A DNA stretch of 64,000 nt. Origin: Nitratireductor kimnyeongensis. GTDB taxonomy: Bacteria; Pseudomonadota; Alphaproteobacteria; Rhizobiales; Rhizobiaceae. A program made the position numbers and the translations under genes. This document shows, piece by piece, positions 17,616-26,954 of this stretch (position 1 is its first letter; each line of letters opens with the position of its first letter). The stretch lies in assembly GCF_019891395.1 (NCBI RefSeq), contig NZ_CP078143.1:744001-808000 (forward strand). The letters run 5' to 3'. The notes under the pieces were generated by a model that was given only the letters and a program-made list of their open reading frames with translations, was not told the origin of the DNA and searched no databases.

Positions 17616-18895
17616 GGGCAGTTGCACGTTTCGCCGCCATTCTGTTCACTGGTCTTGTCTTCGAGACTGGTGCCCAGGCGGCTTCCATGCAGCCCTATCA
17701 AATGGTCCGCTCGCTTCAGCGGGTTCAAGACCGCATAGCAGGTGGCGATCATGCGGCCCTGCCCATGCAGCAGAAACTCCTCGGCATCATAGACAACCGC
17801 ATACGCAAAGCCGACCCTGAGGATTTCTCGGATCCGCGGAACCTTCAGGCCCTGCTGATATACGGATTAAGCGGCGGCAATCCCAAAACGCTCGAACTGC
17901 TCTTCTCCAAACTCACTTTGGGTGCCCAAGAGACCCGGCTCGGCGAAGCAATAGTTCGCTACGCGCATGGGGATTTCACCGCTGCACGGTCAATGCTGCA
18001 GGAGATCGACCCCAAGTCTCTCCCCCCGGAAGTAGGGCCGCCCGTCGCTCTCGTCAGCGCCACAGTGACAGCGCGGGACAACCCGCTTTTTGCGATTCGC
18101 ATGCTCGATGAGGCCCGTCTTCTCAGTCCAGGGACCCTCATAGAGGAGGCGGCCCTACGGCGAAGCATCCCGCTCGCCGCCGCCCTCAAGGACACCCAAC
18201 GGCTTGCCCGGGCATCGGAACAATATGTCCGGCGCTTTCTGCGCTCGCCCTACGCCACGCAGTTTGTCGACACATTCGTGGCCGCTGTCGTGGAATTGCA
18301 CGACACTGTCGATCCTTCCATGGTCGACGAAGTCACCGCACAGATGTCGGACGAACAGGCGAGGATCGTGTATCTGCGGCTTGCCCGCAAAAGCGCCATC
18401 GAGGGCTATGAGCGGCTCCTCGCCTTCGCTTCTCAAAAGGCCATGGCTTATGGTCGTAACGCAGACGGTGGCAACGATCCACGAGCCGTTCTCTACGCCA
18501 ACATGGCTTCTGTCAGTTCGGACAATGTGAACGAGGTCCTTGTTGCCCTAACCGGCATTGATCGCCATCGGCTCTCAAAAGCGGATCAGGAATTGCTCGA
18601 TGCGTCCGTCGCCATAGCCAAGGCAGTTCTTGACGAACCCCGACACACCTCAGCTGTCGCCATGGACTCCGAACCGGAACTCGTGGATGCGCGCCTCCCG
18701 GACGAAGAATTTTCCGAACATGACAACAAGAGTGCTGAGATCGCCGATAGCTCAACCTCACTTATCGCTCAGGAGGCCGCTATGCCTGTCGTTTCCGGCG
18801 AAACCGTGCATGACGAGGCCGATAGCTATCTGAAGGAAATGCGCAGCAAACTCGACGACATTGATGCACTGCTTGGAAAGGAACCCGGACAATGA
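17612..18895 (+). CDS. motC: Periplasmic motility protein MotC
   Basis: A 427-residue exported protein known only from rhizobia and relatives, where it binds MotB in the periplasm and is needed for swimming. The signal peptide covers residues 1-24 (GAQAAS). The rest is mostly alpha-helical with no named domain, and the C-terminal 90 residues are acidic. ATGA overlaps join it to motB and fliK, and MotE (9238) would assist its folding. Confidence 0.92.
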   Translation: MRAVARFAAILFTGLVFETGAQAASMQPYQMVRSLQRVQDRIAGGDHAALPMQQKLLGIIDNRIRKADPEDFSDPRNLQALLIYGLSGGNPKTLELLFSKLTLGAQETRLGEAIVRYAHGDFTAARSMLQEIDPKSLPPEVGPPVALVSATVTARDNPLFAIRMLDEARLLSPGTLIEEAALRRSIPLAAALKDTQRLARASEQYVRRFLRSPYATQFVDTFVAAVVELHDTVDPSMVDEVTAQMSDEQARIVYLRLARKSAIEGYERLLAFASQKAMAYGRNADGGNDPRAVLYANMASVSSDNVNEVLVALTGIDRHRLSKADQELLDASVAIAKAVLDEPRHTSAVAMDSEPELVDARLPDEEFSEHDNKSAEIADSSTSLIAQEAAMPVVSGETVHDEADSYLKEMRSKLDDIDALLGKEPGQ

Positions 18896-20169
18896 ATCCT
18901 GCCATCAGCCGGAGTTTGCCGACCAGCCTGCAGCCGCTGGACAAAGGGCCCCAGAAACGGACGGGCGGAGAGCCATTATCGTCCGCCTTCGAGGAGGCGC
19001 TGTCGGAAACTCCAAACACCAAGGGCGACAGCGAGAAGAAATCCAGCGAGGAAGCCACAGACTGGAAGCCGATACGTTGGACGCTCGCCGAAGGATTGGG
19101 TGCCCGAAAAGAGCCCTCCGGCGATGAAGAACCGCCAAATGAAGGCAGCGAACCGACGCTGCTCCCCGAGGCGCTTTTTTCCCGGCAAGGTCCATCCGTG
19201 TCCAATGACATGAGCGGAGAGACAGGCTTTGTCGACGGTGACGAAAGAACGGCTGATACGGCGCGCGAACTTCTGAGCGACGAGGACGGCCGTGCAGTGG
19301 ACTCCGGTGGGAAACCGGAGGCCGCGCCCCTGGTTTCCGAAGACGCCCCTGTTGCGCCACAAATGGCTTCAGCCCAACCTCTTGTTCAGGCGAATGAACG
19401 GACCCGGGAACGCATGGTGCCAGCCAGACCGTCAGACAAGGCCGAGCAATCTCTACCTGGGCTGGCTAAGGCATCCGAGAAAACCGCTTTGTCTGTCGGT
19501 GACAAGCCGTCCACACCGGCAGCCATCGAGCAGGCAACCAAACAACTGGGCAAGCCCGATGCGGCACTCCGAGGCCTTGGCGGCAACGAGGGGCCTGGGC
19601 GTGAGAATGGCCACCAGCAACAACAGGAAATCCGCGTTGTCTCCATCCAGCGTGCGCCTGCCCCTGCCCCCACTGTTGGCGGCGACCCGAACCCTCTGAC
19701 CTCGCGCGCCGGAACGAGTGAAGCAGCACAGTTGCAGGCCAGCCAGCAGGGCGAAGCCGGAAAGATGGTGCAGACCCTGAAGATCCAGCTTCAACCGGCC
19801 GAGCTCGGAACGGTGACGGCCAAGCTGCGTCTCGTGGGCGAACAATTGATGGTTGATCTGCAGGTCGAAAGCACCGAGGCGCGCCACCGGCTCAGCACCG
19901 ACAGCGAGTCCATCGTGAAAGCGCTGCGCTCACTCGGCTACGACATTGACCGGGTGACCGTTCAACAATCCGCTCCCGGAGGTCAAAGCAACACCGCGAC
20001 CGGCGGCAACACGCGCGATGGAGCATTCCAGTCTATGAGCGACAGCCGTGGCGAAGGTGATCCTTCGCGAGGAGCCGGCGGCGACCGCTCCACCCGCGAG
20101 GAGGCCCGCAATGGCGGCCGGCAGGCACAGGACACCGCCGATGCGTCTCATAACGGCCTTTATATTTAG
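18892..20169 (+). CDS. fliK: Flagellar hook-length control protein FliK (MotD)
   Basis: Secreted ruler protein that switches export from hook to filament; first named MotD in Sinorhizobium. Of 425 residues, the first 290 are low-complexity and rich in Gly, Ser, Glu and Pro. A C-terminal hook-length domain at about residues 290-360 is recognisable (LKIQLQPAELGTVTAKLRL, SLGYDIDRVTV). It overlaps motC by ATGA and overlaps the next gene by 29 bases. Confidence 0.88.
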   Translation: MNPAISRSLPTSLQPLDKGPQKRTGGEPLSSAFEEALSETPNTKGDSEKKSSEEATDWKPIRWTLAEGLGARKEPSGDEEPPNEGSEPTLLPEALFSRQGPSVSNDMSGETGFVDGDERTADTARELLSDEDGRAVDSGGKPEAAPLVSEDAPVAPQMASAQPLVQANERTRERMVPARPSDKAEQSLPGLAKASEKTALSVGDKPSTPAAIEQATKQLGKPDAALRGLGGNEGPGRENGHQQQQEIRVVSIQRAPAPAPTVGGDPNPLTSRAGTSEAAQLQASQQGEAGKMVQTLKIQLQPAELGTVTAKLRLVGEQLMVDLQVESTEARHRLSTDSESIVKALRSLGYDIDRVTVQQSAPGGQSNTATGGNTRDGAFQSMSDSRGEGDPSRGAGGDRSTREEARNGGRQAQDTADASHNGLYI

Positions 20170-20695
20170 CTTTTCTGCGTTGGCTGGCAGCGCCCAGGCT
20201 GCCGGGAATGCCTGCGAGGGTGAAATCCTCCGCGCGGCAGAACGTTACCAGGTCCCCCCCGGCATTCTTTATGCCGTTGGATTGACGGAAACCGGGGTGA
20301 AGGGAAGCTTGCAGCCTTATGCGCTGAACATCGAAGGCAAGGCCGTCTTCGCCCGCAACGCGACGGATGCAATACGCACCTACGAGCGCGCCCGAAGCGA
20401 AGGCAAGAAACTGATCGATCTGGGCTGCATGCAAATCAATCATCACTACCATGGAGAGCAATTCAAAAACTTGCGCTCCATGCTGGATCCGCGTCAGAAT
20501 GTCGATTATGCCGCCCGGTTTTTGGTTCAGCTCAAGCAACGCCACGGCTCCTGGTCGATGGCCGTCGCACGCTATCATGCGGGCCCCAACAACGATCCCG
20601 CACAAAAACGGTACGTTTGCCGAGTGATAGCCAACATGGTCGCCACAGGCTTTGGAGCCTGGACACCGGAAGCACGACAATTTTGCAATCAGTGA
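20141..20695 (+). CDS. Flagellar-cluster lytic transglycosylase
   Basis: Periplasmic SLT-domain enzyme that probably opens the cell wall for the rod. I chose ATG 20141 because it gives a signal peptide (MRLITAFIFSFSALAGSAQA); an ATG at 20111 is possible. The mature part (about 165 residues) shows the SLT layout: catalytic Glu in GLTETG, LGCMQIN, and VARYHAGPNN. The FlgJ homologue of this cluster (30353) lacks a muramidase domain, so this separate enzyme would supply that activity. It overlaps fliK. Confidence 0.88.
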   Translation: MRLITAFIFSFSALAGSAQAAGNACEGEILRAAERYQVPPGILYAVGLTETGVKGSLQPYALNIEGKAVFARNATDAIRTYERARSEGKKLIDLGCMQINHHYHGEQFKNLRSMLDPRQNVDYAARFLVQLKQRHGSWSMAVARYHAGPNNDPAQKRYVCRVIANMVATGFGAWTPEARQFCNQ

Positions 20696-20833
20696 TTGAA
20701 CTCTCGCTTTCAACGAGGCTCAGCAAGCCTGCCCGACAGACTCCCCAATATTGACTCCTGAGATTTCACAGTTGTGCGTGATTCGCCCGACCAGTTACCA
20801 CTTGATACATAAGTTGATTCGGAGGGCGGACCG

Positions 20834-21508
20834 GTGATTGTCGTGATAGACGAGCGTGAGTTGGTGACTGAAGGTTATCACTCACTTTTCAATCGTGAAG
20901 GAGTTGCGAGCGCGGGGTTCGCACCGGACGAATTCGGAGAATGGGTCGAGACTGTCCCTGACGATGAACTCAAGGCGGTCAGTGCATTCCTGCTCGGCCA
21001 GTGTGATGGCGGCAACATCCGGGCCCAGCGCATTCGCGAGCGCTCCACCGCCCCCTTGATTGCTCTCAGTGAACGCAATTCGCTTGATGACACATTGCGC
21101 ATGTTCGAGTGGGGCGTCGACGATGTCGTCCGCAAGCCGGTTCACATCCGCGAAATCCTGGCACGCATCACGGCGATTCGTCGTCGCGCCCAACAGGAGA
21201 CGGAGACGTTCACGGAAATTGGCGCCATGCGGATTTACTTCGACGGGCGCGACCCGGAAATCGAGGGGCAACCGCTTCCCCTGCCACGCCGTGAACGCCG
21301 GATCTTGGAATATCTGGCGAGCAACCCCACGCGCCGGGTGACCAAAACGCAGATATTCAACGCCATCTATGGCATCTTCGATGAGGATGTCGAAGAGAAC
21401 GTGGTCGAGAGCCACATAAGCAAATTGCGCAAGAAGCTTCGCGAGAAGCTCGGGTTCGATCCCATCGATTCCAAGCGCTACCTTGGCTACCGGCTGGCGG
21501 ACACCTGA
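20834..21508 (+). CDS. rem: Rem/FtcR-type flagellar transcriptional regulator, atypical receiver
   Basis: OmpR-family regulator of 224 residues, matching Rem of Sinorhizobium and FtcR of Brucella, activators of the flagellar genes. It starts at GTG 20834 with GGAGGG 7 bases upstream. A receiver-like domain (residues 1-115) is followed by a winged-helix domain (about 125-222; [43 protein letters not shown]). The receiver keeps the Ser in LIALSER and Lys in RKPV. The usual phospho-accepting Asp after strand 3 is absent (VSAFLLGQC), so phosphorylation control is unlikely. No sensor kinase is nearby. Confidence 0.9.
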   Translation: MIVVIDERELVTEGYHSLFNREGVASAGFAPDEFGEWVETVPDDELKAVSAFLLGQCDGGNIRAQRIRERSTAPLIALSERNSLDDTLRMFEWGVDDVVRKPVHIREILARITAIRRRAQQETETFTEIGAMRIYFDGRDPEIEGQPLPLPRRERRILEYLASNPTRRVTKTQIFNAIYGIFDEDVEENVVESHISKLRKKLREKLGFDPIDSKRYLGYRLADT

Positions 21509-21525
21509 TCCGCCAGGTTTTTTTT
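21494..21525 (+). terminator. Rho-independent terminator at the end of rem
   Basis: An 8-bp stem, CTGGCGGA (21494-21501) and TCCGCCAG (21509-21516), followed by G and eight Ts (21518-21525). The stem overlaps the last codons and stop of rem, which isolates rem from the flgE unit. Confidence 0.88.
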
Positions 21526-21548
21526 CCTTCAGAAAGCACTACCACCAG

Positions 21549-21560
21549 TTTCACGCAAGT
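21549..21560 (+). promoter_or_regulatory. Flagellar regulator box upstream of flgE (TTTCACGCAAGT)
   Basis: A 12-base match, identical to the one upstream of flhA (26943-26954), ending 50 bases before the flgE ATG. Variants lie at matching distance before motA, the DUF1217 gene, fliF and flgB. It follows the rem terminator directly, so it should serve the flgE-fliQ transcript. Regulator identity (Rem) is inferred. Confidence 0.6.
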
Positions 21561-21610
21561 CACGCCTCCTACCTTGTCCGTGATCGGCGTAGACTATGAG
21601 GAGACTTCCG

Positions 21611-22867
21611 ATGGGCCTTTACGGCATGATGCGTACCGGTGTTTCCGGCATGGCGGCACAATCCAACCGGTTGTCCACCGTCGCCGACAACATCGCCAAT
21701 TCCAGCACCAATGGTTACAAGCGCGCGAAAGCGGAGTTTTCCTCGCTTGTCCTGCCGTCCTCTGGCGGCTCTTACAACTCCGGCGGTGTCACGACTTCGA
21801 TCCGCTATGAAATTTCCAAATCCGGTCCACTGCAGTACACCACATCCGGAACGGACCTTGCTATCGAGGGCAACGGCTTCTTTGTCGTTCAGGGCACCAA
21901 TGGCCAGCCCTTTCTCACGCGGGCCGGCTCATTTGTCCCCAATGCAGATGGCGAACTCGTCAACGCCGCGGGCTATAAGCTCATGGGTTACAGCTATGCC
22001 AACGGTGTCCCAGCGGTCACCGCAAACGGATATGCCGGGCTCGAAGCCGTAACAATCGCGCAGTCGGAACTGGTGGCAACTCCATCGCGCAACGGCACCC
22101 TCACGGCCAACCTTCCCTCAAGTTCAGATGTGGTTGCGGCGGCAGACCTGCCTTCAGCCAACGCGGCCACCGCCCAATACACGCACAAGACCTCGCTCGT
22201 GGCCTACGACAATCTCGGCGGCAAGCAATTGCTCGACGTGTACATGACAAAGACAGGCGCGGACACTTGGGAAGTTGCGGTATACGACCGCGCAGATGCG
22301 GCACCCAACACGTCGTTCCCATACGCAAATCCGGCATTGGCGACCACGACGCTCACGTTCGATCCGACCAATGGTAAACTCGATGGCGCGAGCCCCACAG
22401 ATATCGCTCTGACCGTGCCTGGCGGCGACACGCTGACCATCGATCTTTCCGACATGACTCAGCTCGATACCGGCTTTTCGGTAACCGGCGAAGTGGACGG
22501 AAGCGCCCCCTATGCGATTGACAGTGTCGAAATCTCCGAAGACGGCACAATCTTCGCGCAATACGCAGATGGCTCCAGGCGAGCTCTGTACCGTATCCCA
22601 CTTGCCAATGTGCAGAGCCCCGATCAGTTGAAGGTCATCACCGGCAACGTTTTCTCCGAAAGCGCCGATTCAGGCGGCGTGCAGCTCGGCTTCTCCGGGA
22701 CCGGGGGGCTCGGCAAGGTGACACCAGGAGCTGTCGAGCGTTCGAACGTCGACATCGCCACCGAGTTGACAGACATGATCGAAGCTCAGCGCAACTACAC
22801 AGCCAATTCGAAATCGTTTCAGACAGGTTCCGAACTAATGGAACTTCTGGTCAATCTGAAGCGCTAA
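21611..22867 (+). CDS. flgE: Flagellar hook protein FlgE
   Basis: Hook subunit of 418 residues. ATG 21611 (MGLYGMMRTGVSGM) has GAGGAG 7 bases upstream. The N-terminal rod-type motif (TVADNIANSSTNGYKRAKAEF) and the C-terminal ERSNVDIATELTDMIEAQRN are diagnostic, and the middle holds the variable hook domain. It heads the flgE-flgK-flgL-flaF-flbT-flgD-fliQ run. Confidence 0.96.
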   Translation: MGLYGMMRTGVSGMAAQSNRLSTVADNIANSSTNGYKRAKAEFSSLVLPSSGGSYNSGGVTTSIRYEISKSGPLQYTTSGTDLAIEGNGFFVVQGTNGQPFLTRAGSFVPNADGELVNAAGYKLMGYSYANGVPAVTANGYAGLEAVTIAQSELVATPSRNGTLTANLPSSSDVVAAADLPSANAATAQYTHKTSLVAYDNLGGKQLLDVYMTKTGADTWEVAVYDRADAAPNTSFPYANPALATTTLTFDPTNGKLDGASPTDIALTVPGGDTLTIDLSDMTQLDTGFSVTGEVDGSAPYAIDSVEISEDGTIFAQYADGSRRALYRIPLANVQSPDQLKVITGNVFSESADSGGVQLGFSGTGGLGKVTPGAVERSNVDIATELTDMIEAQRNYTANSKSFQTGSELMELLVNLKR

Positions 22868-22904
22868 GCGTGGGTTTCCGGAACCGGGGAGTGGAAGAAC
22901 GTAA

Positions 22905-24365
22905 ATGTCCCTGACATCTGCACTGAACATTGCGCAGACTGCGCTTTTCAACACCTCGCGCCAGACCACCGTTGTGTCTCGCAACGTTTCGGAAGCCAGC
23001 AATCCGGACTACGCGCATCGCAGCGCGCTTCTGTCCAGCATGGCCCCAGGCGCGCGCGTCGTTCAGATCCGACGCGCGGCCGACGAAGTTCTCTTCAGAC
23101 AAAATCTCTTCGCGATCTCTGCCTGGCAGGGACAAAAAGCGATGTCTGGCGGTCTCGACACCATGCGTCTCACCGTCAATGGCGTTGACGATGCAAACGC
23201 ACCGGCGACCGCGATCAGCAAATTGCAGGAAGCCCTGCAACTCTATGCGGCCACGCCGTCCAACACCACGCTCGCAGAGAGCGCGATGCAGGCGGCAAAT
23301 CAGGTGGTGCGGTCGCTCAATGACGGTGCCAGATCCGTACAGAACTTCCGGGCCGATGCAGATCGGGATATCGCAACTGCGGTTGACGATCTCAATTATC
23401 TTCTGGGCGAATTCGAAACCGTCAACACAGAGATCGTGAACGGAACGCGAAGCGGCCGCGACGTGTCGGACGCTCTGGATCGTCGAGATGCGCTTCTTAA
23501 GAAGATTTCCGAATATGTCGCCGTATCGACAACAACGCGCTCAGGCAACGACATGGTCATCGTTACCGCCGATGGCGCCACCTTGTTCGAGACCATACCC
23601 CGGCCTGTTACGTTCACTCCGAACACGAGTTACGGGCCGGGTACGACCGGGAATTCGGTCTATGTAGATGGTGTGCCGTTGGTGCCCGGCGTGGGTGGCA
23701 ACACGAGCGCCAAGGGTTCGATAGCAGCAGCACTGCAGTTGCGCGACGAGACCGCGCTACAGATGCAGCGCCAACTCGACGAGGTCGCACGCGGTCTGAT
23801 CACGGCCTTTGCCGAGACCGATCCCAGCGGCACTCAGCCCGACATGGCAGGACTATTTACATGGGCGGGGGGACCGGGAATTCCGCCCGCGGGCACGCTC
23901 ATCGATGGGTTGGCCGGTGCGATCCGCATCAACGCTGCATTCGATAAGAGCGCCGGCGGAGACCCGTCGCTCCTGCGTGATGGCGGTGCCAACGGCGCAG
24001 CCTATCTGCATAATACAAGCGGCGCGGCATCCTATTCGGATCTGCTCCTTAGCTACTCCCAACGCCTCGACGAGCCAATGGCATTTGACCCTTTGGCAGG
24101 TCTCGACACAAACCGCAGCGTGACAGCCTTCTCGTTCGATTCCGTAGGCTGGCTGGAAGCGAGCCGCAAAGAGGCGGCCAGCGGAGCTGAAGGCAAGGAA
24201 GCATTGGTGGTACGCACGGCCACCGCACTTTCGAATGCAACTGGCGTCAATGTCGACAATGAAATGGCGTTGCTGCTCGATCTCGAAAATGCCTACGAAG
24301 CTTCAGCACGGCTCATCGCCGTGATTGACGAAATGCTCTCCACGCTGATGCAGGCTACAGGGTAG
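22905..24365 (+). CDS. flgK: Hook-filament junction protein FlgK (HAP1)
   Basis: Junction protein of 486 residues between hook and filament. The N-terminus (SLTSALNIAQTALFNTSRQT) and the C-terminus (VDNEMALLLDLENAYEASAR) match FlgK. It is a short version compared with enterobacteria (about 545), normal for rhizobia. It lies 37 bases after flgE. Confidence 0.93.
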   Translation: MSLTSALNIAQTALFNTSRQTTVVSRNVSEASNPDYAHRSALLSSMAPGARVVQIRRAADEVLFRQNLFAISAWQGQKAMSGGLDTMRLTVNGVDDANAPATAISKLQEALQLYAATPSNTTLAESAMQAANQVVRSLNDGARSVQNFRADADRDIATAVDDLNYLLGEFETVNTEIVNGTRSGRDVSDALDRRDALLKKISEYVAVSTTTRSGNDMVIVTADGATLFETIPRPVTFTPNTSYGPGTTGNSVYVDGVPLVPGVGGNTSAKGSIAAALQLRDETALQMQRQLDEVARGLITAFAETDPSGTQPDMAGLFTWAGGPGIPPAGTLIDGLAGAIRINAAFDKSAGGDPSLLRDGGANGAAYLHNTSGAASYSDLLLSYSQRLDEPMAFDPLAGLDTNRSVTAFSFDSVGWLEASRKEAASGAEGKEALVVRTATALSNATGVNVDNEMALLLDLENAYEASARLIAVIDEMLSTLMQATG

Positions 24366-24376
24366 AAAGACCGACC

Positions 24377-25426
24377 ATGAAAACCTCCTTCATCTCATCG
24401 CTGGCCATGTCGCAGTCGCTGCGGTACCAGACCATGCGCATGCAGGCTGAATTGGCCGAAAGACTGAAGGAGTCGCAAACCGGACGACATGCTGATGTCG
24501 GCGTCGCACTCGGCGCCCATGCAGGTCGCAACCTTTCAATGACCCGCAGCATCGATCGTCTGAACGGCCTCGTCGACGCCAATGCGATCGCCGCCAACCG
24601 ACTTTCAGCAACGCAGAACGCGATGACGCAAATCGGCGATCTCGGACAGAGCCTACTTGCATCGCTGACCGCAGCGAAATCCGATATCGATCAGGTCTCT
24701 GTGTCTCAGGCGGAAGCCGAACGCGTATTGAAATCGATGACTGGCATACTCAACACCAATCTGAATGGTGAGTATCTGTTCGCTGGCATCAACACCGACG
24801 TCAAGCCGATGTCCGATTTCCACGATCCGGCCTCGCCAGCCAAAGCTGCATTCGATGCAGCCTTTGTGGCGAAGTTCGGCTTTGCTCAAAATGATCCTGC
24901 AGCGGCAAGCATCACGGCGGCCGACATGGACGACTTTCTCACCAATTTTGTGGAACCCCAATTCCTCGGCGCAGGCTGGGAAACCGATTGGTCGAGCGCA
25001 TCCAGCCAGAAAATTACAAGCCGCATCACCCTGAATGAGACCGCGGAAACGTCGCTGACTGCCAACGAGACCGGCATACGCAAGTTGGCCATGGTTGCAG
25101 CCACGATCTCCGACCTTCTCAATGGCTCTCTGGGCGAGGAAGCGCGCGATGTACTTTATGACCGGTCGCTCACGCTCGTTGGTGAAGCCGTCGCCGAGAT
25201 CGCGAATGCACAAGCTCAGGCGGGAATTGTCGAGAATCGCGTCTCCGCGGCTAGCGAGCGGCTTTCCGCGCAGGTTGATCTCTTCACGACACTCATCAAG
25301 GACAGCGAAGGCGTGGATCCCTACGAGGCAGCGACACGGGTAAATGACCTGAGAGCGCAACTAGACGCATCATACGCGCTAACTGCGCGCCTTCAGCAGC
25401 TCAGCATCTTGAACTATCTGCGATAA
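24377..25426 (+). CDS. flgL: Hook-filament junction protein FlgL (HAP3)
   Basis: Junction protein of 349 residues, related to flagellin. It carries flagellin-like termini (N-terminal MKTSFISSLAMSQSLRYQTM; C-terminal DPYEAATRVNDLRAQLDASY followed by LQQLSILNYLR). It lies 11 bases after flgK and 35 bases before flaF. Confidence 0.92.
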   Translation: MKTSFISSLAMSQSLRYQTMRMQAELAERLKESQTGRHADVGVALGAHAGRNLSMTRSIDRLNGLVDANAIAANRLSATQNAMTQIGDLGQSLLASLTAAKSDIDQVSVSQAEAERVLKSMTGILNTNLNGEYLFAGINTDVKPMSDFHDPASPAKAAFDAAFVAKFGFAQNDPAAASITAADMDDFLTNFVEPQFLGAGWETDWSSASSQKITSRITLNETAETSLTANETGIRKLAMVAATISDLLNGSLGEEARDVLYDRSLTLVGEAVAEIANAQAQAGIVENRVSAASERLSAQVDLFTTLIKDSEGVDPYEAATRVNDLRAQLDASYALTARLQQLSILNYLR

Positions 25427-25461
25427 CCAACAGACAGCCGAACCAAACGAACGGGAAGCAC

Positions 25462-25812
25462 ATGTACCAGTTTTCCTACAGCGAAGTTCAGACAGACTCG
25501 CTTGCCGACGCCCGAGATCGGGAGGAACAGGTTCTGAGCCGTTCGATCGATCTTCTTCAGGCCGCGCGCGAAAAGGGCCCGAACTCGCAGGAAACAGTGG
25601 AAGCGATCCACTTTATGATCCGCGTCTGGACTGCCTTTATCGATGATCTTGGCAACCCGGACAACGAGCTACCCAAGGAACTCAGGGCCAATCTGATTTC
25701 CATCGGCTTATGGCTGTTGCGGGAAGGGGAAGAAGTGCGTCAGGGACGGTCGCAGAACCTTGATGGCCTTATCGAGGTGTCGCAGATCATCCGCGACGGC
25801 ATTCAGCAATGA
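25462..25812 (+). CDS. flaF: Flagellin biosynthesis regulator FlaF
   Basis: Small alphaproteobacterial protein (116 residues) needed for flagellin synthesis or secretion; it acts opposite to FlbT in Caulobacter and Brucella. The sequence has the family features YSEVQTDSLADARDREEQVL and LRANLISIGLWLLREGEEVR. Its stop overlaps the flbT start by ATGA, so the pair is made together. Confidence 0.94.
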   Translation: MYQFSYSEVQTDSLADARDREEQVLSRSIDLLQAAREKGPNSQETVEAIHFMIRVWTAFIDDLGNPDNELPKELRANLISIGLWLLREGEEVRQGRSQNLDGLIEVSQIIRDGIQQ

Positions 25813-26246
25813 CCACTTTAAAAATATCGCTCAAAGCCAACGAGAAGATCTACGTCAACGGCGCCGTCATCAAGACCGACCGGAAAGTGACGCTCGAATT
25901 CCTCAACAACGTTCAGTTCTTGCTTGAGAACCACGTCCTTCAGGCGGAAGATGCCCACACACCCCTGCGCCAACTGTATTTCACGGTTCAGATAATGTTG
26001 ATCACGCCGGACAATGCAAATGACGCGCGCCAACTCTTTGGCCAGCTCCTCCCCAAACTCCTAAACAGCTTCACAAGCGAGCGAATTCGTGCCGGCTTGA
26101 AGCATGTGGAAGAGCTCGTAACAAACGGTCAAGTTTATGACGCCCTGAAGGAAATCCGTGCGCTCTATCCCGTCGAAGACGAGATCATGACCCAGAATAA
26201 TCAACTGGCCCGCAGCGAGCCCGTCACTGCCATTGCAGGAGAGTAA
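25809..26246 (+). CDS. flbT: Flagellin mRNA regulator FlbT
   Basis: A 145-residue post-transcriptional regulator that binds flagellin mRNA leaders in Caulobacter. The N-terminus LKISLKANEKIYVNGAVIK and the segment HTPLRQLYFTVQIMLI are typical. It is ATGA-coupled to flaF. The leader hairpin of the first flagellin (11873-11893) is a plausible target. Confidence 0.94.
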   Translation: MTTLKISLKANEKIYVNGAVIKTDRKVTLEFLNNVQFLLENHVLQAEDAHTPLRQLYFTVQIMLITPDNANDARQLFGQLLPKLLNSFTSERIRAGLKHVEELVTNGQVYDALKEIRALYPVEDEIMTQNNQLARSEPVTAIAGE

Positions 26247-26249
26247 GCC

Positions 26250-26648
26250 ATGAACGTGGAAGCAGCATCAGCCACGCAGACCTACAGCAACGGCACTCAG
26301 CAGACGGCAGCACCGCAGACCGTCGATTACCAGGCATTCCTACGCCTTCTGGTCGCTGAGATGAAAAACCAGGACCCTACGAGCCCGATGGAGTCTACCG
26401 ATTATGTGGCCCAGCTCGCCACATTTTCCCAGGTCGAGCAGTCAGTCCAGGCGAACGCCAAGCTGGATCAGATTTTGCAGGCCTCTGCGCTTGCCCAGGC
26501 CGGCAGCCTCGTGGGCCGGGAAATCACCTCCGCCGACGGGGAAATCACCGGCAAGGTGGCCGAGGTGCGCCTCTATAGCGATGGCGTGATGGCCGTTCTC
26601 GAAAGCGGCGACAAGATTCCCGTCGGACCCGGTGTCGTGATCCGCTGA
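26250..26648 (+). CDS. flgD: Flagellar hook assembly protein FlgD
   Basis: Hook cap/scaffold protein needed to assemble FlgE. The 132-residue product is the short rhizobial form and keeps the conserved N-terminal half (YQAFLRLLVAEMKNQDPTSP, VAQLATFSQVEQSVQ). The C-terminal tudor-like and Fn3-like domains of enterobacterial FlgD are largely missing. It lies 3 bases from both flbT and fliQ. Confidence 0.93.
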   Translation: MNVEAASATQTYSNGTQQTAAPQTVDYQAFLRLLVAEMKNQDPTSPMESTDYVAQLATFSQVEQSVQANAKLDQILQASALAQAGSLVGREITSADGEITGKVAEVRLYSDGVMAVLESGDKIPVGPGVVIR

Positions 26649-26651
26649 ACA

Positions 26652-26918
26652 ATGAATGAAGCTGACGCTCTCGACATTGTCCAATACGCGATCTGGACGG
26701 TTCTGGTCGCCTCCAGCCCGGCAGTGATCGTTGCCATGGTGGTCGGCGTCGGCATCGCGCTTGTACAGGCTCTAACGCAGGTGCAGGAAATCACCCTCAC
26801 TTTCGTTCCCAAGATCGTGGCAATCCTCGTCGCTGTCGCCTTCTCCGCCCCCTTTGTCGCGTCGCAGATTTCCGGATTCAGCAACGTCATTTTCCAGCGG
26901 ATCGAAGGCGGCTTCTAG
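26652..26918 (+). CDS. fliQ: Flagellar export gate protein FliQ
   Basis: An 88-residue membrane protein with two TM helices, part of the FliPQR export gate. Motifs (VVGVGIALVQALTQVQEITL, FVPKIVAILVAV) and length are canonical. It is the last gene of the flgE run before a 99-base spacer with a regulator box. Confidence 0.95.
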   Translation: MNEADALDIVQYAIWTVLVASSPAVIVAMVVGVGIALVQALTQVQEITLTFVPKIVAILVAVAFSAPFVASQISGFSNVIFQRIEGGF

Positions 26919-26942
26919 TCCCTTCCCTGTCCCCCTCTCCTC

Positions 26943-26954
26943 TTTCACGCAAGT
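26943..26954 (+). promoter_or_regulatory. Flagellar regulator box upstream of flhA (TTTCACGCAAGT)
   Basis: Identical over 12 bases to the box before flgE (21549-21560), followed by ACGCTAG. It ends 63 bases before the ATG chosen for flhA, which supports a separate flhA-fliR transcript. Confidence 0.6.
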
